From Icerya purchasi (taxonomy: Eukaryota > Arthropoda > Insecta > Hemiptera > Monophlebidae), in assembly GCA_039619475.1 (NCBI GenBank), contig CM077115.1, forward strand, positions 394,168,557-394,232,556: a DNA stretch of 64,000 bases, written 5' to 3'. A program made the position numbers and the translations under genes. Of the stretch, positions 45,801 through 59,033 are shown piece by piece (the stretch's first letter is position 1; the number at the start of each line of letters is the position of its first letter). The notes beneath the pieces were generated by a model, which made no database searches, was not told the DNA's origin, and was given only the letters and a program-made list of their open reading frames with translations.

Positions 45801-46980
45801 TCATTTACGGCCAACGATACCAAAGTAATATTTGCAAATTTGGACTCTTCAACCTAATACGAGAGTATTTGACGTTGCTTGAATCGCAATTAAATAAAAT
45901 AAACATACACACTCTAACTATTCAAAAAAGAATAACGACGCCAATGTTATCGGTATGGATAATAACAATAATTGTTTTAATTTAAAACGTTATACGCAAA
46001 GATGAACAGGTAACTGACAAATTTTTACCGCAAAGTCAGAAAAATTGGCCCCAACAGTTTGAAATTTTGTTCAAACTCAGTGATAAGCACTCGAAATCAG
46101 CGTTACAAAAAAAAAAAAACCTATTTACAGATCAACATTACGGAATTGCGGCACGGAAAAAAACAGTTCATCGAAGCGAAAATAATACGAAAAACCGCTA
46201 ATATTCTCCAGTTTGTATCGAACGAATCACTGGATAATTTCGCCAATCAGGTCACGTTACGAAGCATTTTTTAGTAAACTGGTAGATAAAAAAGTAATTA
46301 ATTTTAACAGTGCCGCAGAAAGCCAAATAATAGTTAATTAAGCGCTCTGCTCGCGAAATAATGTAACTTTTGTCTTATTAGCACATCGGACGCGCAATTC
46401 TCCTAATTTTTAATTTACTACGTATCATCTAATTACAAGCATCACTTGTGCCTATTATAGATTAGTATTAAAAGAAAGAGAGAAAAAAATTCGGTATATA
46501 AAATATTTTCCATTTTACAACGGTGAAATTGAATTATCTCTCCATGTAAACATAATATAGTGCAATAGACGGTAATGGAATTGTAACCAGAGTTAATCAC
46601 AAATTTATGTATAACTTGTAGTAGATTTAAAAGTAAAAGCATAAAGAAATCCAGTAGTAAAAAAGGAATCAAGAAAACGAGAAAGAGACTGAAAGAAATA
46701 GTAAACGGAAGAAAAGAAACAAATGTATAAACGTACAAAAGCAAAAGTTCATGAGGTGGCCACTTCATTAATCGAAAATACGCGCTCAAAGAACATTACC
46801 CTATCTTCCAGTTACACTCAATTCTGTAAAAATCACACTTAACATACTAATCGTATTTATTAATAACGGTAACACAATTATTAATTAATGCTTGATACAT
46901 ATTACATGCAAATAATAGGCTATCTATAAATTGTTTTCTGTCAATAGAAGTCCTGATAATTCCCTTTGGGGGTAAGTATG
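45801..46980. other. Non-coding stretch
   Basis: A 71-codon frame (46059-46274, +) and a Leu/Phe-rich 115-codon frame (46442-46789, -) have no recognisable product. Confidence 0.5.
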
Positions 46981-46988
46981 CTAGATAC
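46981..46988. repeat. Left target-site duplication of the SINE
   Basis: CTAGATAC immediately precedes the tRNA-like head and is repeated at 47313-47320. Confidence 0.75.
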
Positions 46989-47312
46989 GTCGTTGCGATA
47001 GCCTAGTTGCTAGAACGCTTCACTTCCGTTACGGAGGTCACGGGTTTGATCCCGGGCGACGACAGAACTTATTACAAAATGAATTAAAATTAAAAATATT
47101 CACTAATAGTCACGTGGAAGGCAATGGCAAACCACCACGTATACCATCATATGCGCGCGTTAGTTATCAGTTCAGGGTGTGGTTTTGCGTGCGTACACTC
47201 GCGTTGCGTATAGCGATTTCCATGAACGCTGCCTATTCTGTACTGCTAGTGTACAAATAGGCAGTCACGATGCTCGAAATCGAGTGATACGACTTTGATA
47301 ATGATGATGATA
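46989..47312 (+). mobile_element. tRNA-derived SINE
   Basis: The 75-nt head (46989-47063) folds like a tRNA. The acceptor strands GTCGTTG and CGACGAC pair over seven bases with one G-T, a D-stem TAGC/GCTA encloses CTAGTT, and a seven-base loop TTCACTT sits in the anticodon position. The B box is GGGTTTGATCCC (47042-47053) and the A box is TAGCCTAGTTGC. The T-stem is mispaired, so I do not call it a functional tRNA. The body contains GAAGGCAATGGCAAACCACC, a core found in tRNA-derived SINEs of several insects, and the element ends in a GAT-repeat tail (47300-47311). Identical 8-bp flanks, CTAGATAC, support retroposition. It would have depended on a LINE for movement; which one is unknown. Confidence 0.85.
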
Positions 47313-47320
47313 CTAGATAC
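47313..47320. repeat. Right target-site duplication of the SINE
   Basis: CTAGATAC directly follows the GAT tail. Confidence 0.75.
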
Positions 47321-47329
47321 ATGCGAATC

Positions 47330-48240
47330 CAAGGATGCGGAACTCTAATCGGAATAGGGCGCATCCACGGGAGGCAGATAGTGGAAAGACCTCCAGATAT
47401 GTAGGTTAGCCGCGAATAAGATGTCAGTCAAATAAGCAGTCGCGGACCAAGAGCGACCACTGGTGGAAAGCTTCAGGTAGACGATTCCAGTGGCAACAGG
47501 GTAGTGGGCATTAGGATGTAAAGCGGAATTTTAGAAACTGCTTATAAAACTTTACACTTCTACGACTGCCCAATAACCCTTGGCGAGTTGAGGCCGCCTG
47601 GATAAGTATGCCGCTACCTTCCAAATGGCAGCCAAATCCAGAAGCGTCTGTTTCCAGAGAGGTGCCTTTTTGGTCAGCATCTATTCCCCATGCTAGGAGC
47701 GGCTGAAATAAAATTATGAATTGGTTTTTAAAACCAGTTCCCCAACGTAAATTTCAAATAATATGCATAATGGAAAATAATATTCATAAAACTACTCCAG
47801 GAGGTAAACTGAAATGGAATCTTCCGTCGCAAAAAGCAGCGTCACCGAGCTATCATTTTCTGGAGAGCCTGGACGAGAATGCGAGATAAATAAATCCCAA
47901 ACACCGAAGTTAAAACCAAAACGGAAATGTTTGTTTGGAACATTCACTAATGAAGATTGGTAAATTAAAACAGTTGATAAAAGTGCTTGAGGGAACTCAA
48001 ATACAACTCATTGTACTCCAAGAAACGAGATTCACGGATGAGAAGATATAATGGAATCGGAAGGATATATTATTAAAGAGTAAAATGAACGAATGTCGGG
48101 AAGAACGATACCATATTTTGGAATTGGGTTTACCGTGGACAAAAGTATACTAAATTCAATTACAGATTTTTACTCGCCAAATGAGCCTTCATAAACATTA
48201 AGTAAATACATAAAGAGGCAACCGAATTGCACTTATCTAT
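47330..48240 (+). pseudogene. RTE-like LINE, 5' region and start of AP-type endonuclease
   Basis: The coding start is probably the ATG at 47814 (MESSVAKSSVTELS...), and the frame runs to a stop at about 47961. A one-base shift then gives KIGKLKQLIKVLEGTQIQLI and VLQETRFTDEKI. After further breaks come MESEGYIIKE, then RTIPYFGIGFTVDKS and ILNSITDFYSPNEPS. These correspond to the N-terminal half of the apurinic-like endonuclease domain of RTE/CFDP2-type LINEs: the QETRFTDE segment contains the catalytic Glu region, and the GIGFTVDKS and DFYSPNE segments follow in the usual order. The sequence ends near 48240, before the Asp/His active-site part and the whole RT. From 47330 to 47813 is probably the element's 5' UTR, less AT-rich than the flanks. 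Inactive. Confidence 0.75.
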
Positions 48241-48448
48241 CGGCTTCATTGAATCATCTTATCTTTGGCAGTATTTTTAATAAATTATTTTTCCCAACTT
48301 TATTTTAATATTTCATCCGTATCAGTGTATATGGCGTGGTTGATTATGCCGCAGTATTAGTTTGGTTCCAATCTCGCTGCCTTCGCACACTGAAAATATA
48401 AAAATTAACTATTTCACTGGAATAATGTCTAAAGTTGACGGGCTCCAA

Positions 48449-48449
<1 letters not shown>

Positions 48450-48499
<50 letters not shown>

Positions 48500-48523
48500 T
48501 ATATATAGATATATATATATATG
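48450..48523. repeat. Compound (AC)n(TA)n microsatellite
   Basis: About 23 AC units followed by an interrupted TA run. Frames on both strands across it are artefacts. Confidence 0.95.
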
Positions 48524-51500
48524 TAAGATATGCACACATCCACACGAAACAATTCTTAAATTGTTACTTCGCATTTCAAAACAACCTATATTTCAAGTTG
48601 TTTTCAACTTTTTTAGATTTCACCACGTTCAAAATTTTATCAGGGTAGAAAATGTTGAATACGTACTTTTTGTAATTTGCTTGTTACCTGCAGAATAATA
48701 AATATACGCTAACGGGTGTGGCATTTCCTTTCAACATTCTGCAGAATCATCAAAATTACACGCTTAAAATAGAGAATGCTTTCGAAACATTTTTCAGCGG
48801 ATAACGTAATACTGGCAAAAAGTTTAAATCCTGGAAGCTAGACCGTAACGGCCACCAATCTTGTGCAATTGCGATGGAAACGACCATAGTTTTGTTTTTT
48901 TTCGTTTTTTTTTTCATCGTACGATATCTGTAATTAGTTATCCGGACTCTCACATCTTACATAAATTATTATTTGTTATATGTACTCAAATTGGTTGCTA
49001 AAATTAAAAAGTTCAGTTAATATTATCCGGTCCAATTGCATTTAAAACGTTACAGAGACCGATGAAAAACAAAAATTCTTCCATTTATCGGCGTAAAATT
49101 TATTTCAATACTAGGAAATTTGATTTTACCACAACTTAAGGGGTAACATGTAAACTATGTAACATTCAATTTAAATAGTAAACTTAAAAATTACACTTTT
49201 AGGACGGAGTTTGAACCAACACTTATTTTTCCATATCAGGAAGTAAGAACAAGATATAGTAAACCTCCACCAAAGACTTCTATGCTAGAACTTGTTTCAA
49301 ATATGTTTTCCTAATATTTCTCAAAAAGAGAGCGGAGCAACTGTAGCAAATTGCTTACGATAGTTTAGCAATTACAATCTAACATTCTAAAAGTTGATAT
49401 GTATTTTATACCCCATTACAGAGTTAACGTTTTGAAAGGAATGGTTTTTATTATGTAGGTTTTGATGAGGAATACATATGGACTGCTTGATAGATTTAAT
49501 TACATAAAAATAAAAAATTAAAAAAAAAGGATACTACGTAAAACATGTATTTCCAAAATTAAAATTAAATTTTCCGATAACACCTACGTCCCGGTCTGAA
49601 TTTTTATTCTTTACATTCCGGTGCTGAACCATATAAATGTGTCCCAAACGTTAAGGAATATTTTAAAATGGGTTTCGCCGAAAATTTAAATTTAAAAAAA
49701 AAATGTCCTAAAAAACCAACAATAACTTTGAATTTTTATGAGCTAATTCACAAAAAATAACACACACGCTACACGCAATAAAAAGATGGTAACACATTTA
49801 CAAACCAATCATACGTATATGGTATTGGGAGAGGAGATTACTATCAGATATAGAACGAAAAAGTGGCTAAAAAATGAAACATTCAGTCGTTACTAAAGGC
49901 GGTGTCTCGTCATTGCAGCCGTTGTGTTCTATTGATAGTCGATAATTGTTTGATATTTACGTATATCCAACTGATCATATACACTTTTCAGTATAGAAGT
50001 CCTAGTCACCATTTTGGCCTTTTACTACTTTCTGTAATATTTTTCTACGAAACCTTATTATAATATACCCTAGAGAGTACCCGGAAATAAAAAATTAAGG
50101 CAAATCGGGAAAAGAAAAAGAAGAAGTTTAAACATCGCCGGAAGTAACTAGGCTTCTTTATATTGCCAATAGCTATCGAGTCAAAATTTATCCCCAAAGA
50201 CACACTAGTTCTGATCTTTTCATTTTTGGGCGTGTAGGTCAAAATTCCAAAGAGAAAAAGAATTCATTATAAATAATATAAAATCACCGAACATATTCGC
50301 CTCTGACTTTAAAAATGGCGATGATGTAACGGAATCAAAGAAACATGATAATGTATGAAAAAAATAATTTATAATTAAAAGGACAAATGGAAAAATTAAA
50401 TTGGGAATCACGAATCAGGGAACGACAAAAAGACAGCGTTGAATTCTCGGAAAAGAGAAGAAGCTAATAATAGGCGCCATGCAGTCTTCAAAAATTATTG
50501 CAAAGGAGAAAGGAAGAGAACATTACGGGCGGGAAATACTATAAGGGACCGGCAACCACGAGATTTCGAGCAGACAATCGCTTGCAGTGATGTCTCCACA
50601 TGACTCAGAACCCGACAACAAGGAGAAGAAAATTATTTACCAATAAAGAAACGACGAGAAAGGGAACAAATGTGGAGAACATTTTCTGAAATTGAACGTC
50701 ACATGCTTGAGCGAAGGCTGTGTATGAGCTAAAGAGGTAAAGCGAATGGAAGAAAATCTACATAGCTAAATTCACGTTTATCGCAAAATTGACGTGTGAC
50801 TTGAATTTTGTCCGACCCTTTTCTTTGTAATTATGATAAGGAAGTACAGTATTCACGACAACAATTCTGAATAAAGACAATCTGTCATAATAGCTGCTTC
50901 AAAATTTAGACCGGTGTACAATTTAAAAATATTTATTAAATTACTTTCAAATCTGCATTTTCGTTTAAGCAAATACTGCTAAACAACGTAAATGAGAGCA
51001 CGTCAATAAATATGAAATATTTAAAAAAAAGTTCCACTTAATCTATAATAAGATTTTAATAATATATATGAAAAAACTAACCAGTTACAATGGAATAAGG
51101 AATATTCTAAAATTAAAATGGAATTATAGGAAAAAGAAAAAAACATCATTAAAGACCGGATGACATTTTTTTTTTTTTTTTCATTAAAAATAAGGTGTGG
51201 ATCTCACAGGGCAAATATGTCCGTTGTGTGAGTGCCCAACACTCTCATCAACGTTTATTAAAAAAAATACAAAATACAAAAATTACAAATATCTTAACTT
51301 ATTCCATAAATAACAATATTAATAAACCTAGCATTATATTTAAGTAGGAGTATATATATATATGTACATATGACAATAAATAAACATCATCTATACAACC
51401 GGTACACGCAGACAGCTTAATATTTTAAAATCGAAAAATATGATCTTCTGTGAGAACTTTCCAGGAAGGACACGATAAAGTCAAAACCCCAAAATCCGTA

Positions 51501-54500
51501 AATAATGAAGCATTAAAGAGTAGTAGCGAGATATAGGACGGAATTTGATCTTCAATCTTTGCACCATTCTTTCAGCCATTCTTGCACCTTCTTTTTCCAC
51601 ACACCAGTTTTTTTTTTTCCTATAGTATATCATTAGGGATTGTACTTATTTAAATTAATTAAAACTGAATCATCAGTGTTATCAATTCGTATTAGGTTAA
51701 TAGAATGAGAATGGGACAGTATTGTACAGCTAGCCGATTATTTAGATTGGGTATAAAGATCGGTATCATGTAATAAGTGAAAAATGCAACATCGAGATAG
51801 TATATTTGGAACATTATATATATCTTAAAGTACCGATATTGAAAAAGATCGTTTAATACAGTTACGCTCGAATAACTGGAACTTACATCATTATTGTGTT
51901 GAACTATTATTAATTAATAATTAGCGAAGAACTTTATCATATTAATCGGATAAATAATTAAATTTCAGAAGGTGTGTAATGGCGAAGGTAAAAAAAAAAG
52001 TATTAGCAAAATCAAGCGTTATGGTCGTAAACGCTTTTTACTATTTGACCATACATAGACACATACATATGTATATTATGGTGAAGTTGATTAATTAAAT
52101 CATACCGAGATTAAAAATAAAACACGATTACACTCTATTGTTGAAATGATTGTGATATTCCGAATGGAATCAGATATGCGTGTATGGCAACGTAGAAATG
52201 AATGATATAGGTCAATAATGTTTTTGATGAATAAACAAATCGATATACTGATGCAGCGGTATACGGCTCAAATAGATGCGAGCGAAAACGCTTAGCACAA
52301 TAATCGTTTAAACGTGATTTTACATCTCTTATCCAGTACGATTTTTATACAATAACGTGCAAATTCAAACGTAAAATGATTTCTTCAAAATCGAAGTAAA
52401 TATAAATCATTTAGAGTATGGCGTGAAAAATTACATTGAAACGGGAAAAAATGAATGAGGTAATTAATGAAATCGAAAAATAGAATGTTTTTATTTCAAC
52501 GCATCTTTCTATGGCGTGACAAGTTACGTAAAGCTATGTCATCATTTCTGCTTACAGGAAGAAATCGTGAGAACCTCTTCCATCGAGGGCGATGTACGCA
52601 AATTATTTCACTTCTCGAAGTTAGTGTTAAATTCCTCCAATCGTGTAAGTTCAGCGATTATTCACGTTTACATATTATATATATATACTCCCAGAAAAAA
52701 ACAAAAAAAAACAAACAACAACGTATTATATAATTAAAAATCAAGACGTCTTTCCGGCAAACAATGCAAAATACAAATAATTAAATTAAAAAAGGGTGTA
52801 TATTTATTTGTAAAAAAAAAAAAACATTAAATAGCTCATTGATCCCCTACGCGCATTGATGCCGTTTTTTTTTTGTTTTTTTTTGACGTAAAATATGTCC
52901 AAAAAGTCAAATAAAATTAAGGGTAATCACAAATTTATGGACTGTGTGAAACTGACGAAAAATGCTTAAACTGAAAATAGCGAATATTTTGCCGCCAATT
53001 AATTTTAAATATTGTACCCGACGCACGCAGACGCTCAGAGGAGGACATTTCTTCTTTTTATTAGTAGCACCACCGGTTAACATTGTAACGGTTATATATA
53101 TCCGGTATAGAAAAACCGAAAGCTATTGTATTTGTATTAGGAAATTAGCTAAAAAAATTGATTTTTGCGGTAAATATATTTTATTTGACGAAATTCTGTT
53201 TAGTTTGGTATATACACCTCGGAAGAACCACGATTTCGATTTAATAATTCCTGTAATAATACCGGAGAGTACGAAAATATAAAGCACACCCCGATAGCAC
53301 ACAAAGGTTGAAAGGAGAAAATCGTGATAAATTGAAAAAAGGAAAAAAAAGGGGGGGGGGTTAAAATCGATACTGTAAACCGAGAAAATAGTACACACAC
53401 ACAGTGTCCTTATTTTATAAATAGCCGCATGTAGTATAATTAATCAGCATCCTGCAGCGAAATAGGACTCTGAGATTCCGGCGTTGCGCGCGATAACGTG
53501 ACGCAAATTAATGATAACAGTCGGTAATTAGTGAAAAATGTACGTACATAATTATGCGTAATAGAAGGTTTTTAAATGTAATTATCATCCAGCGTGATTT
53601 AATAAAATGATAACGGCCGCAGCATATCTTAATATACACACCGTCATTTGGCAAACAAATAACCTCGGTCGCGGCGGCAGCACTTCTAAAAATAACTCTG
53701 CCTCTCACCGCAACGCCAGTCCGTCCGCTATTCCACGAAACCTCCAAACCAAACGAAATCGCCAATCGAATAGGATGCAGAAAAAAATAAAATAACATAA
53801 TGCCTTCTTCGATTTCCGAGGCCAATTGGAAACGGTCGAGTTCGCATTAATAACACCGCGGCAAACCGGAAAATATGTAAATAGATGAGGGCAGCAGCAG
53901 CGATAACGCGGTTTCAGAATATGCAGAGTAATATACCTCAATAATTACTCAATAGCGACCGAAGAGTGTGTCATTGCAAAAAAGAAAGAAAAAAAAGAGC
54001 TGATATTGAAAAGTGGTTCTTCTTTTAGAGAATTTACGAACCGGACGGGGCGATAATCAATTTTGATACGATTCCAAACGGGCGCTTTAGCATGCGTGAT
54101 CGCAAAAAGGTAAAATGCGCGCATTAGCTCAATGACCTTCCGATATCTCTCTCGCTCTCTCTCTCCCTCGTGAAAACGATATTATAAAAACTGTCGGAAA
54201 AAAAATATACATATAAACGTACATATCAGTTTGGTCGGGGACAATAATATACACGCCTCTGCATCTAGGTGGGCCCCCTGATTCTACAATAACAGGATAA
54301 TTTCAAACAATCTTAATTGACCGACCCACGGACGAGAAATGCTCTTCCGATTACAATGAACTGTCTTCTGCAATATTATCGCGATGATAAATGATTACAC
54401 AGATTTTTATCGAAGCACCGCTTACAATGTTAACGAAACGGCCTCGAATATATGAAGAACTTTGCGAAAGATAATACGTTAAAAAATTCTTCCTCGCGTA

Positions 54501-57500
54501 CTTCTAAAATTCGCCAGCGAGAAAGGTTAAATAAGAGGTCGCGGTGGGCAGGTCGTTAAAAGATAACTCTAAATTAAAAAGCGAGTTTTCACTTCGATAA
54601 GCAAGAAAGAGGGCTTCTTGTCGATTTAATATCGTTTTCAACGAAATATTAAAATACGCGCCATTTGCTACCGATTTTACATCATCCCTTTCTCCTGTCA
54701 GACAGCCGGTCGAAGGAATTTCGAAAAACAACTTTATATTGATAAGCCCTGGGAGGCAGATATGTCCTCATCTTCAAATGCGGTTCATTTTTTCCAATAA
54801 TCGAACAGGTTCAAAATCGAGCCCATGATTTTAAGTTAAAGCGCGCCGATTAGATATTATTAAGAAACTGTTGCAACTCACACTAGGCTAATCGATCATC
54901 GCCATCAATATATATATATATATATATACTTATATAATATTCTGGTAGTATGTGAATAATAAAACATACTGTATGTTATTACGAACAGTAAGTGCGCATG
55001 TACGGTTTATCATAAAATATAATTTACGTAAAATCGTTTTTTTTATCCTTTAAATCAGTAGTTCAGTATAAAGTCGCTAATTAAATAATTATTATAATCC
55101 CGCAACCCTTTGCACTCGGGCAGATTTTTAATTTTTTCCTCCAAGTATATTCTTTCTTTAGATCCACTAGACTTTACGTTTAACTTCATTATCCGTGATA
55201 CCTTATATCGAGGGCATGGGAATCGGCATACTTCGTTTTTTTGTGCTGAGCAGAATTTTTATACATTTAATTTTCAACAAAAAAGGTAATTTGATTTGAT
55301 TATTATTTGTTGATCGAAAAAAAAAAAAAAAAAAAATCGGGGTCAATGAAGTATGGACGGGGCTAAACAGATTTTCGAGTATTTGGCACGATCGGTCACT
55401 GTTGGAACGCTATCATCAAGTGGCGATAAAAAGAGAAACATATCTAACTATGTAGTAACACTTGCTCTATCGAAGGCCTAGCAGAAAAGCAGGTAGTAAA
55501 ACGTGACATACATGGTTGGTTCTGGATTGTCCGTAATATATGTCGCTCTATAACATAATTTGGAAGTTTAGATGCGGACAATTTAAAATTTCGGTGTGCT
55601 TTTTTTTTTTTTTTGTATATTTAACTTTTAATATTATAAACTGTTATTACAAACGTGTTGTCAAACAATAATTGTACTTAGCTTATATTAGGAATAAAAT
55701 TTTTATTTTCATTACATACGTGTCATTTTTTCATTTACATCGTGTTACATTTTCAAAAAAGAAAAGAAATAGCTTTCCTGCTGTTATTTTTTCTAGATTT
55801 TCATACTATTCAACTCTCATTTTAACCGCGACAATTAAACGTCATATAATAATAAACGTATTAGTAAAAAAAAATTAAATATATTCTCGTTCGTTAGTCG
55901 ATAGCCGTTGTGCCTCATTTTTCTTATTCATTAACCGTTTTTTTTTGCTGTTTTTTTTTTTTTTTTCGTTTTTTAAGTGCCTTCGATAACTTTAATGCTC
56001 CATTAAACGATTGTGCGATTTTTTAAAATAGAACGATTCAAATTATCGTCGCGTCAGCAATAAAAATAGAGAAAAAAAACAATTCAAAGAAACGCGTTTT
56101 AACTTCTAATTATAATTACAGTGTTTGTCAGCTGTAAAGTGATTTTTAATTACCAGATAAATTTTTCATTTGACCGGCGCCGTACACTTCTCGCGGTTTA
56201 TATTTCAATTAAAATTTTTTAAATTTCTCTTCATCAATGTTCAGGTTAACCGGAAATACACGCGATATTTTTCATTTATAGTTACGGAAAAAATAATAAT
56301 TGTTATTATTAAAAATGGAATAGAAATATAAAAATCTATGAAATCTTCAAAAAAAAAAAAGTATCTAAAAAAATTAAAATTACGCGCGATTGCACGCACA
56401 AACTATATATTTCACATTTAAACTTCCTTATTTTTAAATAAAATTTGTAAAATCTCACAAAAAATTTTTGCTCATTTACATTTTTAGCGCCGTGCGCAAG
56501 CTTTTCAGTAAATATACCGAATTTCGGCTTACATCTTTAAAATTGCGGACGAAAAAGATTACGATGACTAATTGATTACATTTAATTAAATATAATCGAT
56601 CGATCAATTAATTTATATTCGTTAAAGTGAATTATTATTATATTTTAGTTCAATACAAAAAAGAAGAAAATGATTAGTAAAGTAATAAAATTATATTAAA
56701 ACTTGAGGTGATATTCGAGGAGTAGAATTTATTGAAAATTCGCTTTTTTTCTTTCTATTTTATCAATTATTGTTTTTTTTTCTTACTTGAATTCCACAGA
56801 CTAGGATTCCACCGTTCTTTTGAAGGTATTTTATTTGTTTACGTTTTTTTTCCAGTAAATAATACGCAATTGATTTTCTATCGTTCGTAAGAGGGGGATC
56901 GAGGTACATAAATTCAGAAAATTTCTCTTTTTGTCTCACAGACACAATTTTACATGCTCCACAATGGTGGTGGTAACATCGCAAAAATTGATTTATGCAC
57001 CTGACGTCTTAAATAACATACCATATACGCGCGTGGCCATGTAGCAATTATTATTATTATTATTGCGTTAGAAGGTACAGGCGCCGGCTGCTCAAACGGG
57101 CCATATGCGCCCGGGGAACGGAAGGGATACTAAATTGAATTTAGGAGGTTAAGGGAATGAAGGAATTGGAACGCACTGCGGATATGACACGAAATGAGAG
57201 TGACAAGAGTGCTTCTGAAATCTTTAAAAAAAAAAAAAAAGATTTTATTATTAAACCGGCAAAACTATATTAATTACTTCGCTCTCGCATAAGTTAACTA
57301 GAAGATTAATTTTTTTTTTTTTGATTTCTATTTTAATAAATTTAAAATTAACTTTATTCAAAAAAAACTCTTCCGTTTTAACAAATTTTCAACTCTACTT
57401 TTAGCCATCCCGCAAGTATCTGCAAGATAAAAAAGAAAAAAGGGTAATAACCTAGAGGCCGCTTTTAAAAACAAAATCCTACAGTTACACCCCTGATTGT

Positions 57501-59033
57501 AGATCCAATTACATGAATGACATTCACTTATTATCATTGACCATCTCTGATTGTCATTAATATAAATATCAAAAATTCAGCGTATTCGCTAGTTGTCATA
57601 TATAAATGCAAAAATTATTCTCTTCCATTCCATAATACCATATCTCGAGAGGTTTTCCAAATAAAGTACTTAATCCCGTTGACCCTTTAATACAAAAAGC
57701 AGATCCGTGTTCAGGGTTACAGTTTTATTAAATTTTCAGATGATACGGAACGGGTAACACAACATTTTTTCTCATTAGCGGAAAATGTTGTAAAAATAAA
57801 AAATACCACTCGATTCCACGCTCGGGCAATACTTTAATCGCAGTCGCTAACAGCGAAACTCTATAATTTTTTCCAAGCACTATTTCGTAACATTCTATTA
57901 TTATTTCACTTGTACATCAAGATGCCCGCGATTCGACGTAAATCTTTGGAAGTCTACTAACCCAACAGCGAGCCAGAGCAATACTTTTTATTTTTAAAAC
58001 TTGTTTACAGCGGTAAGCCGTTCGTCTTGTCTTATCCCCGGCGCTTTAAAACCGGTCGGATAACATTCTAAATAGTACCTTTTTTTTTTTTTTTTTTTTT
58101 TTTACTACCGCAATATCAGTATCCTCGGACCGACTCAGATGTTTGGCTAGCGTAGAGATCACTATCAAGCAAGTGGAACAGCAGATAGTTAATTATAATT
58201 TTCATTTTGTATTTAAAAGCACGGCGAACATAAAGTAGTAGCACCACACATTCTGTGTATGCAAGAGTTGCGCCAATATAATAACAACAACGAATTAATT
58301 CGCATGTGTAAACACAGTTTAGCTACATAGCTCTACGTGTTTGCAGGTGCAATAGAGAAATAATAGTGAAACGTCATCTATTAAGCTAAAAATGGCCCGA
58401 ACGCGAAGGAAAAAATTACACCCGTGGATGTTTTGTTACTTTTGTTTTTTTTAAGGTTCGCCAAGAACGAACCTGAAAAAACATACGCATTCGGGAGAAT
58501 GGTTTTTTAACTTTCCTCGAAACAATTTATTAAATGTATACGGAAAATTAATTTCCTGATTTCCCTCGACATTTTGAATCGATAAAAGGAAGAATTTAAT
58601 AGCGCATGAAGGTAATTAATTTCGATTTTTTTCTGTTACATTTAAATATTTTGGTTAAAAGCGTATATCTTGTCGTTAAAATTTGTCATTTCACGGCTCG
58701 CTGAGCATTATAATTTAATTTTTAAAAGGTTTAAAGATCACGCGAAAGATAGCTGATCAATCACACTTCTTTCCATTATATTGCGTTCATCTTCACTAAT
58801 ACGGTTCTCCGGTTTTTTCAAAATCAAGGTTTTCTTCAGAGATATTCAGGTGGCAAAACAGGCAACAAGAAGAGCATATGTTGAAAATTCGAAGTGGAAT
58901 AAAAGTAAAAATTCCTTTAAACGTCTTATTATATGCAACAACAGTGTAATTTCCAACGGACCCGGAATATTATTTTACGAGAAGTCTCTTAAACAAAAAT
59001 TTACTATTACAGCCAAAATTTTGATAAAGAGAG
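48524..59033. other. Long non-coding stretch
   Basis: No recognisable protein, RNA gene or transposon. Small items include a T run at 51167-51181, a short TA tract at 54908-54929, a G run at 53351-53360, an A run at 55317-55336, a T run at 58080-58103 and an ATT/TTA triplet repeat near 57046-57065. Frames at 53607-53795 (+), 53508-53825 (-) and 54504-54731 (-) lie in a less AT-rich patch (53400-54750). None matches a family I know, and none has convincing splice sites. Confidence 0.5.
54908..54929. repeat. (TA)n microsatellite
   Basis: About eleven TA units. Confidence 0.9.

Noticed and set aside
45535..45823. Minus-strand frames of 68 and 76 codons and alternative plus frames.
   Set aside because: They are shadows of the RTE-like C-terminal fragment.
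46989..47063. A functional tRNA gene.
   Set aside because: The T-stem does not pair, and the sequence continues into a SINE body with a tail and target-site duplications.
48344..48698. Frames with Thr-His or Cys-Val runs across 48450-48523.
   Set aside because: They are translations of the compound microsatellite.
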